This document shows, one piece after another, positions 11,468-20,854 of a stretch of 64,000 nt of DNA; position 1 is the first letter of the stretch, and each line of letters opens with the position of its first letter. The notes under the pieces are model-generated. The model was not told the DNA's origin, made no database searches, and saw nothing but the letters and a program-made list of their open reading frames with translations. The position numbers were made by a program, and so were the translations under genes. Origin of the DNA: Puccinia triticina (Eukaryota; Basidiomycota; Pucciniomycetes; Pucciniales; Pucciniaceae). The stretch lies in assembly GCF_026914185.1 (NCBI RefSeq), contig NC_070570.1:2232001-2296000 (forward strand), written 5' to 3'.

Positions 11468-13255
11468 TCAAGGATGAGTTTCTGAGAGTATCTGCTTTAT
11501 TTGGAGTGTCAAACCTTCAACACCATAGAAAAAAATGTTATTGAAGAAATGTTTGACCTCTACAGGAACTCTTTTGCAGCTTCTATCTTTGAGGATATTC
11601 CAAAGATTGATATTTCCCCTTTCAATCCAGGCCTCTATCAAGTTCCAGACAATTGCATTTGACTTTGCTTTTCTGGGTCTCAATGACAGAATCATTTCCT
11701 TCTTGTGTTGCCAGAGGTGCATTTCCTCTGACCCATTTGTTTCCATGTATGTTTTAAATTCTTTGAATAGATTGATGGCCTTTTCCATTTCCTGCAGATA
11801 ATCAATTTCCTCCCTATTATTTTGGTATTTGTTATAAGGGATGATTGTCAGAATCATCTCAACAAAAAATAAGAAAACTGGAAAAATATTATGAATGCCT
11901 AAGAAAACGAAGTCATCCTTCAAGATTTTGTAATCAATGTTTGCCTTTTCTTTCCAATATTCAGACCATGTACCTATATTTTCCATAAATATTTCTGTCT
12001 TACTTGGAATATCAGTTGCTGATGCTCCTTGATGCTTTCTCTTCAGCATATTGGAAGCCTTTCTTATCAAAAGTTCAGTTAATAGAAACTCTCCTTTTCT
12101 AGGTTTTGGAAGGCATTTCATAATTCCACAAAGATATTCCTTATGATTTTCTTGATCTTGGGACAATTTTTCACCTATGAAAATATCCTTGTCAAATTTC
12201 AATGATTTAAATACAGTTTTTTGCCTTTCCAGATTGAAGAAGTTAGGGCTTGGTGATATCTCATTTTTTTCGCTTTTCATTTCCCCTGCCAGTCCTTGTA
12301 CGTTTGTTGCTGGAAAAGGTAGGAATTGTTTTGTCCTCTTTGAAGATTTGAGCTTTGCTGGCGGGTGAGATTTTTCTGGAATATTTTTGTGGATTCCAAG
12401 GCTGGAAATTCTGCTTGCAGCTATCTCAGAGGATCTTGAATAATATGAAAGTGGCCATGATTCACTATCATTTATTTTAGTTCCTCTGGATTTTTCATCA
12501 TCTGACTCTGATCTCATTATTCCAGGAATTACTCTAGGCTCTGCTACTGGAGATACATGTGTGACACAATGATAAGTTTCACATTTGGCCCCCATTCTTG
12601 GATTGGAGAGGCTTCTGGTGTTTGGTTTATCTGTCTTTTCTATTGAAGAAGCTATCTGATTATCAATCAGGGAACTTGATTGATCTTGGCCAGACTGAGA
12701 GATAAAGTCTTTTGTGGTGCAAACCAATCTATCTTCCTTTTTTGATGGATATGAAACATTTTCCAATAGCTTAAAACAATTATCCACTGATTCTCTTTTT
12801 GATTCATCATCATCTGTAGCCACAGTGTCTTTGATTGATGTTTTTTTCCCAAGTTCTCTGTTGACCTTGGCCCTCTTTGCCACATGCCAAATTCCTACCA
12901 CCTGGCTTTCCAATCTATCTTGTGAAAGATTGGTGTAATCATTTTTATTTGAATGTGTGGCTGAAGTTCCAATAGGATTTTCATGTAAAGCTTCTGGTAC
13001 TTTTTCATCTTGTTTGAGAGATGCTTGATTTCCACTTGGCTCAAAAGGAACAGTCATGAGTGAATTGGCATTGCATGTTTTTGCGTATACATTTACATTG
13101 TTAGACTCATGCTGTGTGTTTGAATTCATTCCCAAGCACAATTCAGTTGAGGGCTCCAAAAGGTGTTTTCCAAGATATGTAACCTCATTGGTTGCGCTTG
13201 CAGTGGTAGAAATGATACCAAAAAGCATGATCAAGGAAATCATGTCCTGCTTCAT
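11468..13255 (-). CDS. Predicted secreted protein, paralogue of the one at 1618 (595 aa)
   Basis: Intronless, AT-rich. I place the start at the ATG whose first codon is 13253-13255, because it opens a signal peptide (MKQDM, hydrophobic core, TTASA) aligning with the start of the 423-aa paralogue; an upstream in-frame ATG would bury it behind 16 polar residues. Residues ~25-330 are hydrophilic and variable, with an SSKR-type dibasic site. The C-terminal ~270 residues align with the paralogue (see motifs there). The 5' 464 bp lie in the right arm of the inverted duplication and the rest in the spacer, so this is the intact copy. Function unknown; effector candidate by inference. It may be regulated like its truncated twin, as the ~1.8-kb upstream DNA is shared. 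Confidence 0.75.
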   Translation of the reverse strand: MKQDMISLIMLFGIISTTASATNEVTYLGKHLLEPSTELCLGMNSNTQHESNNVNVYAKTCNANSLMTVPFEPSGNQASLKQDEKVPEALHENPIGTSATHSNKNDYTNLSQDRLESQVVGIWHVAKRAKVNRELGKKTSIKDTVATDDDESKRESVDNCFKLLENVSYPSKKEDRLVCTTKDFISQSGQDQSSSLIDNQIASSIEKTDKPNTRSLSNPRMGAKCETYHCVTHVSPVAEPRVIPGIMRSESDDEKSRGTKINDSESWPLSYYSRSSEIAASRISSLGIHKNIPEKSHPPAKLKSSKRTKQFLPFPATNVQGLAGEMKSEKNEISPSPNFFNLERQKTVFKSLKFDKDIFIGEKLSQDQENHKEYLCGIMKCLPKPRKGEFLLTELLIRKASNMLKRKHQGASATDIPSKTEIFMENIGTWSEYWKEKANIDYKILKDDFVFLGIHNIFPVFLFFVEMILTIIPYNKYQNNREEIDYLQEMEKAINLFKEFKTYMETNGSEEMHLWQHKKEMILSLRPRKAKSNAIVWNLIEAWIERGNINLWNILKDRSCKRVPVEVKHFFNNIFFYGVEGLTLQIKQILSETHP

Positions 13256-15070
13256 GTTTGCTGACAAAGATTCAAGAGATTTGAGATCACTTAGAACATT
13301 CACTGAAACTAATTTTTAATAATTTTTGTGCAAGTAAGAGTCAGACACACAGCCTACCTCAGTTGAAAAAATTGAGCCACAAATGCCACAATTTCACAAA
13401 GCTTACAGATTGATGAAACATTTGGTCCTGTGTATTTTATATCTCAAACTTGCAACTCCTCTGTTTGTAAAATACCTAGATGAAGATATCTACCAAGCAT
13501 ATCTGTTTTATCTGAATACAGAATGTTGAGTTTGTTGAAGCGAGGATAGGAGGCTGAGGTGCAAGAGATGTGAACCAAAAAAAAGGTGCCTTGAGAAACC
13601 CAGAGGATGAGAACAAGGTGCCAAAGAGCCCTCAAAATAGGGCTGGGAGCTGCTAGCTTGCATGATGGAAAAAGTGCAAGAGGTTGCATGCCATAGAGAC
13701 CTCAGGGAAAAGCACACAGAAAGCATATGATCATTTCTCTACCTAAGCAAGGCACTTGATAAGTTGGGGCTAAGCTGTGGGACAGAGGGTGAAACAAGCA
13801 TACTCATTCTGGTGGGAATAAATGAGTGGCAGGGAATGTAAAGGTAAAAAGAGGAGGAAGAGACCTGAGGCAAATTTAACACAAGTCCCAGCCTCTGTGC
13901 CGGCGTGCAGCATTTGGCTGGTCGTGAAGCAACCCCAACCAGAGGGAGGGCCTTGCATACTAAAACACTTTTCTTGGGTGAGCTGATTCCAAGGTTTGGC
14001 TGGGAGCAGCCTTGTTTGCATCACCACACTCTCAACACTCAACATAATCTTTCTAGTTTCATAGTTCTACATGTTCTGGATTTTTCAGTATTTTTTTAGT
14101 GCAAAATCTTGATTGTTTCTACTGGAAATAAATTATTGAAGTTCATGATTTCAAACTTGAATTTGGCTTGCGCATCATATGACAAGGACCGTGCGCAGTC
14201 ATACTACTTCTTGTTGTCAAGTTTCAAATGTGAAGGGGTGAGAGTACAGCAATAAAAAAAATACTGAAAAATAAAGTATATATGGTAAGCTGTCAGATAA
14301 ACAAAAAAAGAAAAAATTCTGATGAGTGGCATAGAAACCAGGATAGAAAGAGTGGCCTCTATATCATGTTTGGTTCACGCGAGCTTTGTGTTTTAGTTCA
14401 TAAGCCTCTTTGGTGAGACTGGGCTGCCGCCCAGACCCGCTCACCACAAGTGGCTTAGTTAAGCTTGGACCTGAGGGATTTGGAATTCCAACAAGTTTGC
14501 CAGCAACTTTGGCTTGGTATCATATCCAACTTTGTAAAGGAAAACACAACCTAAAGTAACATCAAACACAACATACTGCCAGTGCTACCATACAGTCATA
14601 AAATACATCTTTTAGTTAGCTTTCAGGAGCTTTCAGGCACATGCCAGACAATAGAGTTTTCATTGGAAGTCAACTTAAATGATCCCCTCATAACACTAGC
14701 ATTTGCACACTGTGGTTCCCCGCAGGCCTGGCACAGTATATCCTGTTGGCAGGGATGTGTTTAAAACACACTGGCAACTTCAGGCCATTGTTGTTTGAGA
14801 AATTTATTCTCACTAGTTTCCATTTGTGGGACTAAAGCTGTAGGTTTGGGTTTTGTAACCCAAAATAACATCACATAAACTTCACTGTACTTGTAGTTGA
14901 GAAATGTTGGAAACATCTACCTTTCTAAGCCAGGTGACTATTGCTTGATCAAAACATAGAGGACAAAACATGATGAGTTGACCCATCATCCCATCCCAAC
15001 CCGTAATCACCCAACAGAGAAGTCAGCTGAGGTCCCCCAATTCAAAATTGAACAGCACGACAAAAAGAGT

Positions 15071-15185
15071 TGAAGACAGTGGGATTCGAACCCACGCCCG
15101 AAGACCGCCGGTCATTCTAGACAGATAGACGTGGATCAGCCAGTTAACCTTAAGACGGCGCCTTAGACCACTCGGCCATGTCTCC
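15071..15185 (-). tRNA. tRNA-Leu (anticodon AAG), second copy
   Basis: Exact reverse complement of 7050-7164, with the same acceptor, D, anticodon and T stems and the same 37-nt intron (here 15111-15147). Both copies look functional. Their flanks are also identical, so they share any 5' control sequence. Confidence 0.93.
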
Positions 15186-15370
15186 ATGACGTCAACTCCG
15201 CAAATCAAGATATGAGACCTCGCCTCAATCTCTTCGCCGGCCAACGACCAACTGGATGATGGAGCAACGCAAATAACCACAGCACTACATGTCTAAATAT
15301 ATCTGACCATGTTCCCTTTTCTCCCCCTCCCACGATAAAGATCTTTACATCCTATCTGGGTTTGTCTTCT

Positions 15371-15728
15371 GCCGGAGGTGTCGGACCGGGACAACTCGGT
15401 GGACGAGTGAGAGCGGACGAACTCGAGAGTGGCGAGGCTGCCGATACTTTGCTCGGACATTGCATCGGCCAGCGCATGCTCCACATTGAAGCTCGGCGAG
15501 CGGGGGTTGTGCTTGGAGTGGCCGATCGAGGAGGGGCAGGGGACCATTGGCTTCTCCTCTGCCGCCGGGTCCGCCACTGTCGCTGCCTTCGAACCCATCG
15601 CTGAGTCTTGGGCTACCATCGGCAGACTGTGGACCCCCGATTCATCCTCAGGCGACTCGCTCACTGCCTTAGTTCCGTACAAGTTCTCCAGGTTGTTCGG
15701 GTGGTGTGACGCATTAGATGTGGAGGTT
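15371..15728 (-). pseudogene. CCZ1 fragment in the right arm
   Basis: Copy of part of CCZ1 exon 4, ending at the same CTCCGGC breakpoint as the left copy. Its outer ~100 bp differ from CCZ1 and from the left copy at six positions. Non-functional fragment. Confidence 0.8.
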
Positions 15729-16020
15729 GCGGGGCACTTGTGTTCTCTCTTGGGCACAAAATGGTCGCCACTCGCCCCCGAAGGAGGGACATTTGAATTG
15801 GGTGTAGACAGAGGCTGCTGTGTCCCATTAATGACATATATTCATGTAAACAAGTGAAAGAAAGAAAAAAAATGAAATCAGCGTGGGCGGGAGGCTTCGG
15901 CTACTCGTGGTGAGTGGGATGCATGTAGCAGTTGAAGGACACATCCCCGCTGAGTATCTCGGTCTATAAATGTATGTCATCGGAAATGGTGAGGAAGAAT
16001 GAATCAGTTTGGAACAAGAG
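15729..16020. other. Region outside the right arm, nothing supported
   Basis: Short sequence between the duplication and the small secreted-protein candidate. No feature seen. Confidence 0.4.
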
Positions 16021-16452
16021 TCAAGTCATCAAAGCAATTTCGAGGGATTGTGCAAGGCCAATGCTTACTTTCATTGTTATCGAACCCGGGTAGCAGCAAT
16101 ATGCTGCCTCCATGTGTTTGCCGATGCAGTTGTACCCTGCAACTTTCCCGTTCTTGGTGACCTTGTTCGCAGAAACAGCTGATTTTTCCAGATTCAACCC
16201 ATGTGATTCCAACCAGCAATGCGCAATTAGTACACTATCCATGCTTATAAAAAGTTCCAAAGAGGAATACAATGCTCACCGTAATATAATGCAGGATCGC
16301 CGATCATATCATATCCGGTGGTTTTCATGCATACATACTCCCTCGCTTATCGTTGGCCCGCAACTGAATTCGACTTTAGTGCTTGCCGCTTTTGAGAGCT
16401 GGCAAACCAGGGCCATGGTGACAAAAATGACGGATGATGTTGAAAAGTGCAT
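16021..16452 (-). CDS. Putative small cysteine-containing secreted protein (about 91 aa)
   Basis: Exon 1 is 16335-16452: ATG, then a textbook signal peptide (MHFSTSS, core VIFVTMALVCQL, cleavage near SKAAS), followed by VEFSCGPTISEGV. A donor GTATGC at 16334 and an acceptor AATCAG at 16179, with a TACTAAT branch-like site about 50 nt before it, give a phase-1 intron (16179-16334). Exon 2 is 16021-16178: VSANKVTKNGKVAGYNC, KHMEAAYCC, then a tail to TGA. The pattern of a Cys after the signal, a mid Cys and a CC pair is common in small secreted proteins of basidiomycetes. The model rests on splice logic only, and the last ~15 residues may belong to a further intron. No homologue is recognised. 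Confidence 0.45.
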
Positions 16453-17078
16453 AACTATTATGCGGATGGGGGAAGGGGCCAACAAGTTTTTGGCATCGAG
16501 CGTGCTCGGTGGCGCCACCTTGTCTCCGCAAAGGGAAAACGCCAACTTGTGTTTTACAAGGCCCGCGCAAATGTGCAGGATGTTTACTTTCCGGAAGCGT
16601 AGCGGGAGGAGTTCTGCCGGGAGGTGGGGGTAACCAGCTACATCAACCCGGACGGGCCACGGGCTGACTAGAGGGGGCGTTGCCTAAGTTGCTATCTATC
16701 AATTTATCATTTATTCACAGGCACATAGCAAACCGACCGAGATCATCCACTTTGTCCTGGAAGACCGGCTCCCGTGGCGTCCGATCTCGTCCGATAGCGT
16801 CCCATCCGCCAGATAAGGACGGTGCATATTAGACGCACGTCCGTGACGCACGCATTCACCAGGCGGCGGGGCCGCGACACTCCTCAGACGGACCACGACG
16901 CGGCCTCCATCCGCCTCCTCCCCTCTCCCGGCCCTCTGGGGCTAGTCCTGGATTGCATACAGCCAAGGGAGGTTTCACTTTCCCTTACCGGACCCGGGCT
17001 GGGATGGCGCCATCCCCTCGGCCGACGCACCTGGTCGCTACCAGAAGCTGCAGTCAAGCGCTCCACCCACTCCTAATC
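16453..17078. other. Intergenic region
   Basis: No supported gene or repeat between the small secreted-protein candidate and the truncated tRNA flank. Confidence 0.4.
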
Positions 17079-17290
17079 AGACCACTCGGCCATGTCTCCA
17101 TGACGTCACCCACGCCGAATGGAGGTATTAGACCGCATCTCAATTCCTTCGCCGGCCAGCTGGATGCAGCACGCAAATAACCACAGCACTGGAGAAAAAC
17201 ATGTCCGAAAATATCTCACCATGTTCCCTTTTCTCCCTCTCCCACCACACATATCTTTACATCCTATCTGGGTTGATTTTCTGCTTGGCA
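17079..17290 (-). pseudogene. Truncated tRNA-Leu (first 21 nt) with its 5' flank
   Basis: On the minus strand, GGAGACATGGCCGAGTGGTCT (17099-17079) equals the first 21 nt of tRNA-Leu(AAG), then breaks off into unrelated sequence. The ~190 bp upstream (17100-17290) are diverged copies of the 5' flank of the two intact genes (shared GACGTCATGGAGACATGG and GGGAACATGGT words). It is an older partial copy of the same locus and cannot fold as a tRNA. Confidence 0.8.
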
Positions 17291-18460
17291 ATAAAAAGGA
17301 CTATTGGTGTGTTCTAAAGGCAACCATGAAAGAGTAGGGGGAGAAGGAAAGAGAGAGAGGGGGCTAGAAGATGGTCATGTCGAGGACCTCGGATTGGCGC
17401 TCCAAGAGCCGCATTTCGTCTGCAGATGTTATCGAAAACAAAGCCGAATACATATATGTGTGTGAGCAGTGTGAAAAGGGGGAGAAATGGTGCAGCAAGA
17501 AAATGAGTTTTTCCGAAGGAGCAGACGTAGCTGCGAAATGCGAAGAGCCGCAGAATAAGAAAGGGAAAGGGGTAGAGATGGGCGAAGAAAGACGCAACTA
17601 TCAGCCTCGATGAGCGAGCCGAATCCGGCAGGCAAGACCAAGAACGCCTCGATGAACCCTCCGGCCAGATCTCTCGTGGACGAGCTGGATGCAGCTGTCG
17701 TCCCCACCATCATCTCTCCGCCCGCCTCGCTCCTCTGTCGTTCTTGGCCTTGGCTATGTTGGTGCCGACGATGATGAGGGATCTTTTTGGAAACGATCCA
17801 TTGGCCAGACTTCGTCCTCAAAAAACTCTCCTCGAAGAGACTGATTCCCGGATGACTGGCAGAAAGAGACGAGGAGAAGCGCGAGGTAAGATGATCGTCT
17901 GACCTTACCTCTAAAAAAACGACGAAAGAGGAAGAGAAATGGCAGACGAGGGATGGTTCGGCAGGCCGTCGACCTGTCCGAAGACTTTGCCATCCAAGAG
18001 CCGGAGTAAACCCAGGTTGACCTCGACCTCCGAGGGCGGGATAATCTTACCGGGCCAGATCTCATTCCTGGATAACCAAGCAGACTGGGGCCCGGATTGC
18101 TGGATAAACAGGCCTGTCGAGCGGGGGTCATCTCTGATCATGAACCGCTGTCCCGACACTTTGCGTATCGAGGCCTGGAACTTCGTCGTCTTACGCTCGG
18201 GCGTCCTTGGCTGCTCCGACCTGTCTCAGGAATCGACGTGCTCTTAATCCAAACAGTCCGGTGTTTGCCCGTGTGGATGTGGGGACTAACGTTTGACTTT
18301 CCTCGGGCCATTTGCTTTGGACAAATGAATCGAGCACGCGTCTAGCGTGCTTGAGAAGCGGTTTATGTGCGGTGACGAGTGAGGGTTCGGCGATCTCGGG
18401 GGAAGAGGAAGGAGTGGCCTCGGATGGCTGGGCCAGCCACGCCAGCGTCCATCCGTCGAC
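17291..18460. other. Downstream of CCZ1: unassigned open stretches
   Basis: On the minus strand two open stretches deserve mention. From the CCZ1 stop at 18461 the frame continues to TAA 18191-18193 with VDGWTLAWLAQ and KPLLKHARRVLDSF. A second frame runs from about 18225 to 17911 (FQASIRKVSGQRFMI, IQQSGPQSAWL). I cannot link the second to any family or splice it convincingly. It could be an exon of an unrecognised gene or chance. Confidence 0.3.
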
Positions 18461-20630
18461 CTACACAAAGACATAGCCGAGGGAATCCGAATCAGAACAC
18501 GACGACGAGGTATCGGGCCCGATATCGGAGGGGGTGTAGGTACCTGGAGCCAAGAGACTGAGCTCGGTGACATACCACTGTTGACGTAGACTTGGAGCTG
18601 TTTGAGAGCAGTGGTTTCGGAGGTGGACGGGGACCTAGTAGGCGGAGAGCTGTACTCGACCGGAGCTTTGGGGGCGGTAGCTTCCAGGGGTACAGGCTGG
18701 TGCGGACGGCCGGGTGGGTCGGTGGGATGATGTGAGGATGGAGGCCGGGAGGGGCCGGAGGTGTCGGACCGGGGGAACTCGGTGAACGAGTGAGCGCGGA
18801 TGAACTCGAGAGCGGCGAGGCTGCCGATACTTTGCTCGGACATTGCATCGGCCAGCGCATACTCCACATTGAAGCTCGGCGAGCGGGGATTGTGCTTGGA
18901 GTGGCCGATCGAGGAGGGGCAGGGGACCATTGTCTTCTCCTCTGCTACCGGGTCCGCCACTGACGCTGCCTTCGAACCCATCGCTGAATCTTGGGCTACC
19001 ATCGGCAGACTGTGGACCCCCGATTCACCCTCAGGCGACTCGCTCACTGCCATATTTCCGTACAAGTTCTTCAGGTTGTTCGGGTAATGTGACGCATTAG
19101 ATGTGGAGGTTTGGGCTGGAGGATAGATCGCAAGAAGGTTGTGCGGATAGCCAGGCCTTGTTTGTGAGGAGGCTGAGAGGCATAGAGGGAGGAAAAAGAG
19201 GTTAGCAGGGGCCGATCAAGCGTGTATATGTTGCCCACCGCACGGACCAGTGGAATGTCGGGACCTTCGAGAGGCCAGCCGGGTCGGGCTGGAGATAGCC
19301 TCGGTGACAATCTCGGGGTCGGCAAGAGAGGATTTGATGCGGACGAGCCGGGGCGGGGAAGTCCTTGGGGCCAAGCCGATATCTGCGCGGAGGAGCTGAT
19401 CAAGGGATTCGGACTCGTTTTCGATATTATCGAATGAGGGCAGGACCAGCGAGGCAGAAGCCCACTTGAGAGCCCTGCGGGCCCAGGCGCCCGCCGGTTG
19501 GATGGCCGAGCTGGTCGTCGAGACCAGCTTCGGCTGAAAAGTTGCCAGCGTGCCAAAGTCAAAGCCCGACAGTCGCTTCATGATTACGTTTTGCTCCTGG
19601 TCCACCACGCTCACTTGCGCTACCGGTCGCGCTTGAGCACGCTTGGCCTCGCTTCCTTCCAAGAGACTCAATAGATATCGGAGTAGGCTCTGGATGTCCT
19701 CTTGTTTGATCAGCCCCGTCGGAGATGGCATGTGTACCACTTTTCGATCGTGTATGAGAATCGGAAGCACCGAGAAGCCGGGGCAGATTTCATTGATAAA
19801 GCGTGCGAATAGATCGACCGGAGCTCGAGGCATCTTGGGTGACTCCAAAAAGGGCGACTGTAAGCCTTCATTCATACAGACAAAATTAGCAGGAATTATA
19901 ATCAGAGGATTCAAGCAAAAAAAGAAAGTAGGTAGGGTAAAGACTGACCGCCAAAGAGTTCATTGAAATCGATCGCGCCGCACCCGGTCTTACCGACGTT
20001 CCACCTCCACAGCCAGACCGACCAAAACTTCTCGAGACGTTCACGTAATTGCTGAGGATTACTGAGTAGCAGTGTGTTGATGGAACCATGGAGGAGATGG
20101 TACTCCTGAGCGGCTGAGGAGAGGGAGTTCAGAAGCACGGTTTCGGACGGCTCGTAGCTCGATGATGGGGATTGCTGGTTGAGGATGTTGAAGGTGTCGG
20201 AGAGCTTGGATGAGATGGTTTTTGATGGACATGGCTTCTCGGGTAGCTTGATGACCTGTTCTATTTGTGGGTTTTCAGGGACATTCTAGTTCAGGCTTCC
20301 AGATGAGGATCGTTTTGTGAAGTATGTGTAGTGTGTACTAACCGCAGCGAGATAGAGGCTTGGTTCGGGTTGGAGGAACAGGATCTTCTGGTTCTTTGAG
20401 TGGACCGCCCTGATCGGTTGGGGGTGTCCGGCTGGGTTGAGTCCGTGGCAGAGTATGGCGGTGAAGTTGACGAGGCCCTTGGTCAGTCCGATCAGTCTGT
20501 CTCTCTTCTCTGGCGGCAGTCCTGGCTGGCTGAGATGGGTGAAGTAGAGTGTCGATTCCCGTTGGGCTTGGGTTGCGTTTGACCAGATGATGAAGGACGA
20601 GAGTGTTGGGAATGGGATGGTGTGGTTCAT
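18461..20630 (-). CDS. CCZ1: Vacuolar fusion protein Ccz1 (Mon1-Ccz1 complex)
   Basis: Ccz1 with Mon1 is the exchange factor for the Rab Ypt7/Rab7 at late endosome and vacuole (family knowledge). Exon 1 is 20343-20630, opening with the longin-type start LSSFIIWSN and holding GLVNFTAILCHG and the Ccz1-like VHSKNQKILFLQPEPSLYLAAV split by the first intron (20286-20342). Exon 2 is 19949-20285 (LLHGSINTLLL, RERLEKFWSVWLWRW, FNELFGG). Exon 3 is 19248-19865 (FINEICPGFSVLPIL, VVHMPSPTGLIKQEDIQSLLRYL). Exon 4 starts at 19172. A last exon begins near 18575 (WYVTELSLLAPG, SDSDSLGYVFV). The exon 4 donor is not settled; one phase-0 option is just before GTCGAG. The frame hits TAG 18461-18463 in what looks like the final beta-strand region and stays open for 89 more codons, so the C-terminus may be truncated. 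Confidence 0.75.
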
Positions 20631-20854
20631 CCTGGGCTGCTGCTGAGGCGATGACCACTTGCTGCCCGGGGTGAGTGGCTCGATCGATCCGCCGGGCCGG
20701 GTTATCCGATGATCCGGAGTACATATGCAGCATTGACGTCATTCATCCATGACTCGCCTGGTTTTGTGCTCTCTGCAAGGTTCGATTCGGCTGCAAGTGA
20801 TTAACTGCTCGAAGTGGTTTGGACTAGCTTCTCACTGGCTACCCATCAGTGGCA
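20631..20854. promoter_or_regulatory. Shared promoter region of CCZ1 and MSH4
   Basis: The two start codons lie head to head only 224 bp apart, so both promoters must sit within or across this segment. No TATA-like box or known fungal binding site stands out. Confidence 0.5.

Larger units (their letters stand above)
12792..15728 (-). repeat. Right arm of the inverted duplication
   Basis: Reverse-complement partner of 6507-9443 (position sum 22235). It contains the 5' part of the intact secreted-protein gene, its upstream region, tRNA-Leu and a 358-bp piece of CCZ1. Beyond 15728 it stops matching both the left arm and CCZ1, whereas the left copy keeps matching CCZ1 out to 6249. Confidence 0.95.
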
